Shown here in pieces: positions 50,492-58,779 of a DNA stretch of 62,019 bases. The notes beneath the pieces were generated by a model that saw only the letters and a list, made by a program, of their open reading frames with translations, was not told the origin of the DNA and did not search any database. How positions within the stretch are numbered: the stretch's first letter is position 1; every line of letters begins with the position of its first letter. The position numbers and the translations under genes were made by a program. The DNA comes from Desulfuromonadales bacterium (GTDB lineage: Bacteria; Desulfobacterota; Desulfuromonadia; Desulfuromonadales; BM103). The stretch lies in assembly GCA_030145205.1 (NCBI GenBank), contig JAQYVZ010000024.1, positions 1 through 62,019 on the forward strand, read 5' to 3'.

Positions 50492-51246
50492 GTCACCATC
50501 TGGTTGAAGTGAATGAGTTGCGCTACACCTACCCGGACGGCACCCAGGCCCTTGCCGGGGTCGATTTCCGCATCACGCACGGCGAAGCTGTGGCGATTGT
50601 CGGAGCGAACGGGGCGGGCAAGTCGACTCTGCTACAACACCTGAACGGGTATCTCTGGCCTTCGTCTGGGCAGGTTCGGGTCGGTGACTATGCGTTGACC
50701 AAACAGAACCTGCAGGATGCCCGCCGCAGTGTCGGCATGGTGTTCCAGGATCCGGATGACCAGCTGTTTATGCCGACAGTGCGCGAAGATGTTGCCTTCG
50801 GGCCGTTGAACCTGGGGTTGTCGGAAGAGGACGCGTTGCAGCGGGTCACCACCGCACTTCGCCAGGTGGGGGCGCTGCACCTGCAGGATCGCCCGCCGCA
50901 CCGGTTGTCCAGCGGCGAGAAACGGGCTGTGGCGATCGCCACAGTGTTGGCGATGTCGCCCGATGTGCTGGTCCTCGATGAACCGAGTACCGGCCTCGAC
51001 CCGAAGAGCCGTCGCCAGCTGATCGACTGGCTGGCTGGTTACCGGCATACCAAGATCATTGCCAGCCATGACCTCGACCTGGTCCTTGACCTCTGCCAGC
51101 GTACGATTGTCCTGTCGGCAGGGAAGGTGCTGGCCGATGGTCCGACCCGGGAGGTCTTCCAGGATCAGAAACTGCTGGAGCAGAGTCGCCTGGAGAGGCC
51201 GCTGCGCCTGCAGGGGTGTCCGGTCTGTTCACTGGCGTCATCTTGA
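50488..51246 (+). CDS. nikO: ECF nickel/cobalt transporter ATPase (CbiO/NikO)
   Basis: A 252-residue ABC ATPase. Walker A is GANGAGKST, the Q-loop is VFQDPDDQLFMPTVREDVAFGP (the DDQ form typical of ECF ATPases), the signature is LSSGEKRAVAIA, Walker B is VLVLDEPSTGLD, and the switch His is in ASHDLDLV. It overlaps nikQ by ATGA. With nikMN and nikQ this makes a complete three-gene importer. Confidence 0.95.
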   Translation: MSHHLVEVNELRYTYPDGTQALAGVDFRITHGEAVAIVGANGAGKSTLLQHLNGYLWPSSGQVRVGDYALTKQNLQDARRSVGMVFQDPDDQLFMPTVREDVAFGPLNLGLSEEDALQRVTTALRQVGALHLQDRPPHRLSSGEKRAVAIATVLAMSPDVLVLDEPSTGLDPKSRRQLIDWLAGYRHTKIIASHDLDLVLDLCQRTIVLSAGKVLADGPTREVFQDQKLLEQSRLERPLRLQGCPVCSLASS

Positions 51247-51281
51247 TGGTTAAAGAGAAACAGATTACAGGAGCAAACAGT

Positions 51282-51818
51282 ATGAAAAAACCGGTCGATA
51301 TCTACACACAGATGAATCACATTCACAAGATGCTGAAAAAAGGAATCCTTGTGACGGCGCAACAAGGAGGGCAGGTGAACCCCATGACAATCTCCTGGGG
51401 GAACATCGGCATTGAATGGAACCGGCTGATTTTTACGACCTATATTCGGACCGGAAGGTATACCCACAAGCTGATAGAAGAAACCGGCGAGTTTACGGTG
51501 AATATTCCCATGACCGAAAACGTTGGAAAGATTCTCGGTTTTTGCGGTAGTAAGAGCGGTCGGGACGTTGATAAAATCAAGGAACTTGGGCTGACCCTGG
51601 AAGAGGGCCGTCAGGTGAAGGTTCCTGGGATCAAAGAGCTCCCCCTGACCCTGGAATGCAAAGTGATCTACCAGCAACTTCAGGATCCTGATGCGATGCC
51701 GGCTCAGTTCCGTGAAGAATTCTACCCCCAGAACGTTGCCAGCGATTACCATTCTGCCAACCAGGATTACCACACCATGTTCTTTGGGGAGATCGTGGAC
51801 TGCTTTCTCATCGAGTAA
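51282..51818 (+). CDS. Flavin reductase-like FMN-binding protein
   Basis: A 178-residue split-barrel flavoprotein of the flavin reductase/High-affinity FMN-binding group: NPMTISWGNIGIEWNR, the YTHKLIEETGEFTVNIP segment and FCGSKSGRDVDK are characteristic of anaerobe flavoredoxin-like proteins. It begins 36 bases after nikO, with AGGAG upstream of the ATG at 51282, and may be read through from the importer genes. The physiological partner is unknown. Confidence 0.85.
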   Translation: MKKPVDIYTQMNHIHKMLKKGILVTAQQGGQVNPMTISWGNIGIEWNRLIFTTYIRTGRYTHKLIEETGEFTVNIPMTENVGKILGFCGSKSGRDVDKIKELGLTLEEGRQVKVPGIKELPLTLECKVIYQQLQDPDAMPAQFREEFYPQNVASDYHSANQDYHTMFFGEIVDCFLIE

Positions 51819-51912
51819 AGAACCGAGTGCTTTTTCTCGTTGGATTGCGAGGCTTGCGAAAATTCTCTGATGACGTGGTTATGTGCGTGTGCCCGAAAAA
51901 AATAGTAACGGA

Positions 51913-52464
51913 ATGATCAAAATTATCGCGACAATTCTGCTCAAAATGGTCGGTTGGCAGGTCTCTTTCTCTTTGCCAGCGCAGGACAAATACGTCCTGA
52001 TCGGAGCTCCACATACCAGTAATTGGGATTTCCCGTTGACTCTCCTGGCGCTGTGGGCAAGCGGTTTGCGTTTTAGCTGGGTTGGGAAACATACCATGTT
52101 TAGGGGCCCATTGGGGCCGATCATGCGGGCGATCGGCGGCATCCCGGTTGACCGTTCGGGAAGTACCGGTTTCCTGAAAAAAGTCATTGAGCTTTTTGCG
52201 ACCCGTGACAAGTTTGTGATGGCGATTGCGCCGGAAGGGACGCGCAGCCTGACCAAGAAATGGAAGGCGGGGTTTTACCATGTTGCCCGGGCGACGGGTG
52301 TGCCGATTGCTCTCGGATATATCGACTACCCGCGCAAGCGGGTTGGAGTAGAGCGTATGTTTGAACCGAGTGGCGACGTAGAGGCTGATTTTGAAATTCT
52401 GAGAGAGTATTACCAGGATAAAATAGGTAAACTGCCGGAGAAACAAGGACCGGTCAGGATCTAG
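51913..52464 (+). CDS. PlsC-family 1-acyl-glycerol-3-phosphate acyltransferase-like protein
   Basis: A 183-residue acyltransferase with the catalytic HTSNWD (HX4D) motif near residue 36, the VGKHTMF segment, GGIPVDRSG, and APEGTRS (acceptor phosphate-binding). It has one N-terminal hydrophobic helix. The short form resembles proteins annotated as lysophospholipid acyltransferases or glycerol acyltransferases. The start is uncertain: a GTG at 51883 would add ten residues, and neither start has a good ribosome site; I prefer the ATG because family members begin MxKIIA. Confidence 0.85.
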   Translation: MIKIIATILLKMVGWQVSFSLPAQDKYVLIGAPHTSNWDFPLTLLALWASGLRFSWVGKHTMFRGPLGPIMRAIGGIPVDRSGSTGFLKKVIELFATRDKFVMAIAPEGTRSLTKKWKAGFYHVARATGVPIALGYIDYPRKRVGVERMFEPSGDVEADFEILREYYQDKIGKLPEKQGPVRI

Positions 52465-52657
52465 AGTGTCCCGAACGATTTAAAAAAACAAGTGACCGCA
52501 CGTTGAACTTGCAGGCATTGTGTGAGACGTGTCGATATAAAAACATAGGCAGATGGTTCTTGTCCTGGCAGGGGACGTTTTCCTGAAAATTTGGTAAAGG
52601 TTTTGTCGGAGAAGGCTTGCCGGTAGGTCGTGGCAACGAAAAAGCGAAGGAGAACGT

Positions 52658-53104
52658 ATGGCAGTTCGGGATGCACTCAAACTTCTTAAATTCAACAAGA
52701 CTTACAAAATGACCTGGGAGGTTGTCTGGGCACAGGTGAAAACGCCGCCTTCAGCTCGATCAGAGGTGATTACTCACTTATGTTTTATTGGGACTTTGAT
52801 ATATGCAATGCGCTACCAGGTGGGTTTGAATGTTGGCATGAGTGATTCTTTTGCAAAAACACAGGCGGTGCTGGCGATCGGTAAGGCGGGTTACGACAAA
52901 GAGATGGAAGATGTGATCTACGCGGTTTTTTCCGTTGAAGCGGATGATGCGTCCAAGGAGTATGTTTCCGGTTTGTATGCCGCCATCAATCAGATGATCA
53001 AATCCGTAAAGACCGGTGCCTGCGAAGAAGATCAGGCGGCCGGAATCATTCAGGATCTTCGGGCTCAGTATGAACGCTTATGTGCTTCTACCAAACCAGG
53101 CTAG
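52658..53104 (+). CDS. Hypothetical protein
   Basis: A 148-residue protein, mostly helical by eye, with a hydrophobic stretch (HLCFIGTLIYAMRYQVGLNVG) near residues 40-60 and a C-terminal helical region. I recognise no family. It has a good AAGGAG ribosome site and sits alone. Its last codons overlap, on the opposite strand, the remains of an aminotransferase-type gene, so its 3' end lies at a rearrangement point and may have been altered by it. Confidence 0.6.
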   Translation: MAVRDALKLLKFNKTYKMTWEVVWAQVKTPPSARSEVITHLCFIGTLIYAMRYQVGLNVGMSDSFAKTQAVLAIGKAGYDKEMEDVIYAVFSVEADDASKEYVSGLYAAINQMIKSVKTGACEEDQAAGIIQDLRAQYERLCASTKPG

Positions 53105-53182
53105 ATTCAACAGTTTAACTCCCTCGACAACCTCTTCTTCAGACAAACCACCAAAACCAAGCAAAACCAGGCTTTTAACCGG
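53078..53182 (-). pseudogene. C-terminal remnant of a MocR/aminotransferase-type gene
   Basis: On the minus strand, about 34 codons before a stop read as PVKSLVLLGFGGLSEEEVVEG and onward, which looks like the extreme C-terminus of a PLP-dependent aminotransferase-like protein (MocR/GntR type). Resemblance stops abruptly at about 53180, exactly where the dispersed repeat begins. No start or catalytic region is present, so this is a truncated leftover. The call rests on recognition of a short motif. Confidence 0.55.
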
Positions 53183-53428
53183 GGTTACGTCCCCGGACGC
53201 CGCCTTTTTTTTCTTGCTCGCCCAAGCAAAGATATCCTCCGCATGACAGGCTCCGGACACAAGAAGCAAAAGAAGGGCGCCCGACCTCCTTGCCCGCCTT
53301 TCAGGCGGGTTCCCTCCGCAGAAAAGATGAACGACGGCAGGACAAAAACTCGGCTTCGACTCAGACAGTTTGTCCTACTTTTTCGGCATTAATCCTTTCG
53401 GCTCCGGCTGCGTCGCAACGGGACGAAA
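53179..53428. repeat. Dispersed structured intergenic repeat, copy 2
   Basis: This copy shares the ordered blocks of the 20.5 kb copy: CCGGGG-N6-CCCCGGACGCCG at 53179-53202, GGCGGGTTCCCTCC at 53304-53317, a GGACAAA...TTTGTCC hairpin at 53340-53375 and AACGGGACGAAA at 53417-53428. It is longer than copy 1, with an extra CGCC-T-run...GAAGGGCG section in the first half. Hairpins CCGGGG/CCCCGG and CCCGCC/GGCGGG are conserved. Confidence 0.75.
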
Positions 53429-53674
53429 TTCAAAACCTAAAACTGAATTGAGGGGTATCTCTGTGCCGTTTTCATATAAGTCAGGATCAGTAGGAATTAT
53501 GTGTTTCTGCGGATCAAGTTTATTTAAATCAATGCGAGAGGATAAATAGTAAACCAGAGGTCTGGGTTATAACTGACGGTTCTCTTCTCCAGAAGTCTTT
53601 GCAATATACAAAGTCTTGAGAAAAGGTCGTTCGACCTTTAATTTGAAACTCAATACCCATGTGCCTCGTCATGA
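53429..53674. other. Gene-free stretch after repeat copy 2
   Basis: AT-rich, with no coding frame. AAAGGTCG/CGACCTTT (53622-53639) forms a short hairpin followed on the minus strand by a T-rich stretch. It may terminate the racemase gene, which ends at 53675. Confidence 0.5.
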
Positions 53675-54742
53675 TCACTGGGTTTTTATAACCTTGCTAA
53701 CAAAGGGTGAGGTCATCGCATGGACCAATGCGCCATAGTTTAGTTGGAACGCCACTTCTGAGCCGACCGGCAGTTTGCAGCTGTTGGACACGACAATGAG
53801 GTGGTCGCTGCTGGCCCCCATAATCTCGATTCCAGCAGGAGGGATTAGGCCGTGTGGATCGGTGTCCTGACGTCCTATGGCAAGGATCGATTGCGCGACT
53901 AGACCCCGATCGATAACAGGGGATGCCTCTCCGAATGCAGTTTGTGCGATTGTGCCCGATGGTTGTGATGGTTTGACCTTCGTTTCGATTACTTCGGCGA
54001 CAAGCGTAAAGGCGTCGGTAAAGAGGTCGTTGATCGGTTGGCGATGGAGTGTTTCACAACCGAGCAGGATCGCCTCACCCAGGCGGAGGTCGTTGATCCT
54101 TCCTGTCTCTGCACCACTCAGGGCCCATTCCAAATTAGCAGAGTTTCCGCCCGATATAATCTCCAGCTTCAGATCGAATGTCGTCTCAATTAAATCCGCG
54201 AGAGCGGAGAGCTCGGCCATGTTCCTGGTGTCTGGAGAGACTCCGCATCGGCAGGCAAGGTTGGTGCCGATCCCTTTAAGCACAATATTAGGCAAACTCA
54301 GCGTCTCACGTACGGTTTCTATCAGGTCGTCTGGCATGACCCCCTCACGAAGGTCTCCCAGTTCGACCATGAGGACAACCCCGTGTGTACGATGGATCTT
54401 TTGCGCTGCCCGTGAGAGTCGTCTGATGACCTCGATTTCAGTGTTTAAACTCACATCCGTGTGCATGACGACTCGCTCCACCTGGCTGAGCATCGGAGAG
54501 CGAATCAGTGTCATCTCTGCAGGTACCTTGGCAAGACGCATGGCTTCGATGTTCTCGATGCGCGAGTCGCCCATGCCACTCACCCCCGCTCGTAGCAACG
54601 CGTTTGCAATATCAGTTGAACCAAGCGTCGCCTTGGTAACACCTGTCACCGAGATGCCCCGATTAGATAGCCGGTTAACCAGTATGTGGGCGTTATGGTG
54701 GATTTTTTCGAGGTCAATCTCCAACCGAGGTGCTGGCATCAT
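53675..54742 (-). CDS. Alanine/ornithine racemase-family PLP enzyme
   Basis: A 355-residue fold-type III PLP protein with an alanine racemase N-terminal barrel. The likely PLP lysine is Lys37 in SVTGVTKATLGS. RSPMLSQVE, ELGDLREGVMPDDL (the DLREG seen in ornithine racemase-like proteins), a GGNSANLEWAL segment and LRLGEAILLG follow. Size suits the Orr/YhfX group rather than the two-domain alanine racemase. It overlaps the DUF1611 gene by 4 bases (ATGA), so the two act together. Substrate is unknown; racemisation of a basic or acidic amino acid is an inference. Confidence 0.85.
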   Translation of the reverse strand: MMPAPRLEIDLEKIHHNAHILVNRLSNRGISVTGVTKATLGSTDIANALLRAGVSGMGDSRIENIEAMRLAKVPAEMTLIRSPMLSQVERVVMHTDVSLNTEIEVIRRLSRAAQKIHRTHGVVLMVELGDLREGVMPDDLIETVRETLSLPNIVLKGIGTNLACRCGVSPDTRNMAELSALADLIETTFDLKLEIISGGNSANLEWALSGAETGRINDLRLGEAILLGCETLHRQPINDLFTDAFTLVAEVIETKVKPSQPSGTIAQTAFGEASPVIDRGLVAQSILAIGRQDTDPHGLIPPAGIEIMGASSDHLIVVSNSCKLPVGSEVAFQLNYGALVHAMTSPFVSKVIKTQ

Positions 54743-55935
54743 GTGTTGGTTATCTGCTTCCCCTTGAGTTCCGGGAAGGCCGAGAGAACCATTTCAACCA
54801 AGCGCTCGGAGGGGCGAGTCAAAGCATCGGTGGTCGGGATGCCGAGATCTTGCTCATACTGCGTGATCGCCGTGCTTACCTCCTCGTCACTCATCTCCTC
54901 GTGGTTGATTGTCAGGCCGATTATTTTCGTCTCTGAAAAGGTTTGGATGAGATTGATCTCCGTCGCAGGGTCAGGCATCGTCATCTGGTCGAAGTCACAA
55001 CGTTTGCTGCGCCGCGGAGCATGCTGTAACACCACGCCGTTGGGACAGCTGCCGCGCAGAATGAAAGATGAGGACGAAAAGGCCGGGTGACTCAGTGATC
55101 CTTGTCCTTCGATTATGATGACGTCGGGATTTTCATTCTCAAACGCTTCGATGATCGTTGCTTCCAGTTCACCGGCGCAGAATTGTGATGGAATGGCGTC
55201 GAGCGCGACGCCGTAGCGAGCCCCCTGAATTAAACCGGTTTGGCCGGTACCGATCATGACCGCCTTTATGCCGCAATCATTGAGAGCTTTAGTCAATATA
55301 TTGGCTGTTGTGCGCTTACCAATAGCGCAGTCGGTGCCGAGTACAGCGATGCGCGGGCAGGTGACATCGGCGATACGACCACTGAACAGGCGCAGATCCT
55401 TCTTGTCTCTCGGTTTTCGTACGTCGTTGATCTTTACCTTGTTCGCTGCACACGCTGCCGCAAAGACCGGGTCATCGTTTAGAAATTCATGGAGACCGTT
55501 GACGATATTCATTCCATGACTCATCGCTTCAAGAATGAGACCGCGCTCGTGCTTTGACAACATGCCGCTGGATGGGGCCATCCCAAAAATAAACGAGTCG
55601 GGCACTGTGCCGGCTTGTGTCAGCGAGTCAGCGAGGTTGCGACAGATGGGAATAGCGTTGGGTTTGTTGTCGAGTACCATGCCGGTGTCGAGCCCAGCTT
55701 GTTCACTGTCGATCACCGAGAGGATTTTGTATCTCTCTGAGCGCCGGATAAGCCCATTGGCGGTTTTGCCGTCAATCGCCCCAAAGTTGGCTTCACAATA
55801 GACGATCGCGGTGGCGAGTCTGTTCTTGTCTCTTCTGAATCGAGACGATGCAGGCCGCGCACTGTCGCTCCTGGGGATCGGTTTACGGTTAGTTATGGGA
55901 GAGATTAAAGATGAGGCAGGTGGGATTACGAGCAT
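54739..55935 (-). CDS. DUF1611-family protein (DgcN-like)
   Basis: A 398-residue DUF1611 protein. The N-terminal Rossmann-like half starts at about residue 41 (ATAIVYCEANFGAIDGKTAN), and the C-terminal half carries a P-loop-like VLGTDCAIGKRTTA (198-211) and an IIEGQGSLSHPAF segment near 280. DgcN of this family was described as acetylating D-glutamate in D-amino-acid use. An extra 40-residue Ser/Pro/Arg-rich N-terminus precedes the normal start; the initiating ATG at 55933-55935 has AAAGGAA upstream, so the extension looks real. It is coupled to the racemase gene. Confidence 0.85.
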   Translation of the reverse strand: MLVIPPASSLISPITNRKPIPRSDSARPASSRFRRDKNRLATAIVYCEANFGAIDGKTANGLIRRSERYKILSVIDSEQAGLDTGMVLDNKPNAIPICRNLADSLTQAGTVPDSFIFGMAPSSGMLSKHERGLILEAMSHGMNIVNGLHEFLNDDPVFAAACAANKVKINDVRKPRDKKDLRLFSGRIADVTCPRIAVLGTDCAIGKRTTANILTKALNDCGIKAVMIGTGQTGLIQGARYGVALDAIPSQFCAGELEATIIEAFENENPDVIIIEGQGSLSHPAFSSSSFILRGSCPNGVVLQHAPRRSKRCDFDQMTMPDPATEINLIQTFSETKIIGLTINHEEMSDEEVSTAITQYEQDLGIPTTDALTRPSERLVEMVLSAFPELKGKQITNT

Positions 55936-56332
55936 TGTCGTTCCTTTGAGTTAGAGCTCAGAGGAAGCGACGAGATCGTGCCAGCCAGAATTGGCCGAAT
56001 GTCAACGAGTGGTCCCTACTAAGTTGTATTGCCGTGAGGAGTATTCCCCATTAGGATGAATCTGTTTCCAAGTATAGCATAAAGGATCAATGACGGTTCA
56101 GAAAGAATCCCGGGCCAAAACTGTTTCGAGACCTTCACTCCTTCCCGTTCTCAAAGGAATGGCTGTTGTGAGGCCGTGGACTGTCCCTGTTCTTTGCTCT
56201 TTTTTTGTCAAATCGAACCGATGTCTGTAATTAAATTAAGGTCGTTTTTGGTAAAGAGATAGAAAAGGGAGAAGACATGTTACTGTAACAAATGAGTTAT
56301 CTTCCCTTCCTCGATTTCCACGGAAACGCCTG
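55936..56332. other. Divergent promoter region between the DUF1611 and M81 genes
   Basis: No gene was seen in 397 bases. A TTACTGTAA palindrome lies near 56279-56287, about 45 bases before the M81 start, and several T- and A-runs are present. Such a long spacer between divergent pathway genes suggests regulation, but no regulator gene is in the cassette. Confidence 0.45.
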
Positions 56333-57832
56333 ATGAGTTTTAATGTTCTGACTGCAGAAATTTCACACGAAACCAACTCTTTCAGCCTTCACAAAACGGG
56401 CAAACAGGCCTTTATGGCTCGATACGCCCTGATGGGCTTGGAGGCAATTAACGAGAGGGGTGATGAGAACACAGAGCTTGCCGGTTTCCTCGATGCCGGT
56501 CGTTCTCATGGCTGGCATGTCAAGCATGTCCTCAGTGCGGCCGCTGGCCCTAGCGGTAAAATAAGGCGCAAGGCATTTGACTGGCTCTGTGAGCCGATAC
56601 TCTCAGCAATCAAGCAGCACCATTTCGACGGGCTTCTTCTTGGCTTGCATGGCGCAATGGGGCTCGATTTCTGTGAAGATGGCGAGGGAGAATTGCTTCG
56701 GCGCGTGCGCAGCGTGGTGGGCAAAGAGATGCCGATCGCCATCACACTTGATCCACATGCAAATGTTAGCAAGCAGATGTGTGCTCTGGCGGACATCATT
56801 GTTTCGTTCAAAACCTATCCGCATGTTGATATGCGTGACACCGGCCGCCATGCCGGCGAAATTCTCCACCGGACGATGGCTGGTGAGATCAAGCCGCGTA
56901 CGATCCGCGTGAGTCGACCCATGCTTGAAGAAGTCAACGGTGGCCGCACAGACATAGGTCCAATGATCGAGCGTATTGCAACTGCACGAACTTATGAGGA
57001 ACAGACAGATGTCTTTGCCGTGAGCATCAATGCCGGTTTTGCCAGCGCGGATGTTGTGGAGATTGGGCCAACTGTGCTGGTGACGGGACAGGGGGATTTC
57101 AGAGCTCATAGTGCTTTCGCCGAAACGATCGCCGATGACATCTGGAACAGGCGCTTTGAGGTCCTGAATGACTATCTCACTGTTGATGAGGCGGCAGCGA
57201 TTGCAGCGACATACATGCCTGAAAAAGGACCACTGGTCATTGCCGACTATGCGGATAACCCTGGTGCAGGTGGTTATGGCGATTCAACTGCGTTGTTGTC
57301 TGCACTGCTCGAAGCAGAGGTGACCAATGCCTGTTTTGGCCCCATGGTCGATAGCGAGGTCGTGCAGGAATTGCACTCCGCTGTTGTAGGCGAACGAATT
57401 CAGGTTGCGCTGGGAGGCAAGACAGATCCTCTCTACGGAGGTGGCCCTCTCACCATTGAGGGCGAACTCCTGTCAATCAGTGACGGTCGTTTTACAGGGG
57501 ATGGTCCAATGATCCACGGGCTCCACGGCAGTTTCGGGCCAAGTGCGGTTCTACGCGTCGGTGGTATTGAAATATTGGTGGTCACCATCGCTCGCCAAAT
57601 GCTTGATCTCCAGCAATTCAGAACCTTTGGTGTCGACCCTCAGGATAGGCATGTCGTGGCGCTCAAGTCGATGCAACATTTCCGTGCTGCGTTTGAGCCG
57701 ATTGCTGGACACGTGATTGTTTGTGACAGCGGTGCCCTTTGTACCCCGCGCTACAATCAGCTGCCTTATAGGAACGTACCAAGGCCTATTTTCCCTTTGG
57801 ATCAACCAGAAGATTTATTTGCTTATCCTTGA
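56333..57832 (+). CDS. M81-family metallopeptidase (MlrC/microcystinase C-like)
   Basis: A 499-residue enzyme of the DUF1485-MlrC two-domain family. Likely zinc ligands and family motifs are AEISHETNSFS (residues 7-17), LLLGLHGAMG (about 102-111), ITLDPHANVS (about 139-148) and TYPHVDMRDTG, followed by the C-terminal MlrC domain with DNPGAGGYGDST and a Cys-containing end. MlrC itself cleaves linearised microcystin fragments; most homologues have unknown amide or peptide substrates. It is divergent from the DUF1611-racemase pair. The ribosome site (GGAAACG) is modest. Confidence 0.9.
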   Translation: MSFNVLTAEISHETNSFSLHKTGKQAFMARYALMGLEAINERGDENTELAGFLDAGRSHGWHVKHVLSAAAGPSGKIRRKAFDWLCEPILSAIKQHHFDGLLLGLHGAMGLDFCEDGEGELLRRVRSVVGKEMPIAITLDPHANVSKQMCALADIIVSFKTYPHVDMRDTGRHAGEILHRTMAGEIKPRTIRVSRPMLEEVNGGRTDIGPMIERIATARTYEEQTDVFAVSINAGFASADVVEIGPTVLVTGQGDFRAHSAFAETIADDIWNRRFEVLNDYLTVDEAAAIAATYMPEKGPLVIADYADNPGAGGYGDSTALLSALLEAEVTNACFGPMVDSEVVQELHSAVVGERIQVALGGKTDPLYGGGPLTIEGELLSISDGRFTGDGPMIHGLHGSFGPSAVLRVGGIEILVVTIARQMLDLQQFRTFGVDPQDRHVVALKSMQHFRAAFEPIAGHVIVCDSGALCTPRYNQLPYRNVPRPIFPLDQPEDLFAYP

Positions 57833-57916
57833 AGGCTGTTGGTTAAAAGATTGACAATAGGGTCACTCTTTTTTGAGTGTCCCCACTCCCGGACATAGAC
57901 CAGAGGTTAAAAGAAA

Positions 57917-57968
57917 GAGCGATTCCCTGCTTCCTAAACAGGTGAGCTACTAGACTGCGCTGCATTCC
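57917..57968 (-). pseudogene. Truncated tRNA-like fragment (tRNA-Pro-like 5' two-thirds)
   Basis: On the minus strand, GGAATGC could be an acceptor 5' strand, AGCGCAGTCTAGTAGCTC a D-arm, and CCTGT-TTAGGAA-GCAGG an anticodon arm with AGG in the anticodon position, followed by GAATC as variable loop. The T-arm and 3' acceptor strand are missing. D-arm and anticodon arm look most like tRNA-Pro. This is probably a relic at the island edge, not a functional tRNA. Confidence 0.45.
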
Positions 57969-58047
57969 TATCAGTCACGACTTCCGAGAAGAAAACCGGC
58001 TTCTTATTGATAGAGATATTTAGGAAGCTCTTTAATCCATTATGAAT

Positions 58048-58073
58048 ATGGCCACCTGGAAACAGGTGGCCAT
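58048..58073. terminator. Hairpin terminator upstream of the hemolysin III gene
   Basis: ATGGCCACCTG and CAGGTGGCCAT form a perfect 11-bp stem with a GAAA loop and are followed by TTCTATTT. It would stop transcription coming from the M81 gene. Confidence 0.75.
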
Positions 58074-58119
58074 TTCTATTTGATAGAATATGTATAATCC
58101 TGAGCGAGGCGGATTTACG

Positions 58120-58779
58120 ATGACTGACTGTCGATTAATTGCTTACAGTAAAGAAGAGGAACTTGCGAATCGGTTGACACACATTGTCGCTGCCGTATTG
58201 AGTCTGTTCGGTTTAGTTGTGTTGCTGGTGGAGGCCTCACATACTGGCGACCCCTATCGTATAATCAGTTCGGCAGTTTTTTGCAGCTCATTGAGCATGT
58301 TTTATGTGATTTCTTCTTTATACCATACCGTGCGAAACCCAAAAATTCGTTATGTTTTCAGAGTGTTAGACCATGCTGGCATATATCTTGTGATTGCCGG
58401 CAGCTATACCCCCTTTGCACTAGTGTCATTGCGAGAAGGTAATGGTTGGACGATTTTTTACTTCGTCTGGGGGGTCGCTGTCGCTGGAGTGATCTTTAAA
58501 TCATTTATGACTCACAGATTGGCATTTTTAGCGCCGGTTTTCTATATCGCCATGGGTTGGATGATTGTTATTGATCTCGAAGGGTTGTTGACCATGGTGC
58601 CGATCAAGGGGGTCTTATGGCTATTAGCAGGTGGATTATGCTATACGGGTGGCATTGTTTTCTACGCTATCGACCGCATACCCTACAATCACGCTGTCTG
58701 GCATATCTTTGTAATCGCAGGCAGTTTATGTCATTACCTGTCAGTCCTATGGTACGTCGTTCCGCTCGATCATGCGTAG
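58120..58779 (+). CDS. Hemolysin III family membrane protein
   Basis: A 219-residue protein with seven predicted helices of the HlyIII/YqfA (PAQR-related) family. EELANRLTHIVAAVLSLFG at the N-terminus, SSLYHTVRNPKIRYVFRVLDHAGIYLVIAGSYTPF and the C-terminal NHAVWHIFVIAGSLCHY carry the conserved Ser, His, Asp and HxxxH residues thought to bind zinc. The ATG at 58120 has AGGCGG upstream; an ATG 30 bases earlier is less likely. Base composition is more AT-rich than the core genes. Members are linked to membrane homeostasis; actual haemolysis is rarely shown. Confidence 0.92.
   Translation: MTDCRLIAYSKEEELANRLTHIVAAVLSLFGLVVLLVEASHTGDPYRIISSAVFCSSLSMFYVISSLYHTVRNPKIRYVFRVLDHAGIYLVIAGSYTPFALVSLREGNGWTIFYFVWGVAVAGVIFKSFMTHRLAFLAPVFYIAMGWMIVIDLEGLLTMVPIKGVLWLLAGGLCYTGGIVFYAIDRIPYNHAVWHIFVIAGSLCHYLSVLWYVVPLDHA

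Noticed and set aside
57860-57883. GGGTCACTC-T6-GAGTGTCCC hairpin as the terminator of the M81 gene
   Set aside because: One central mismatch and no T-tract after the stem; the perfect hairpin at 58048-58073 is a better candidate.
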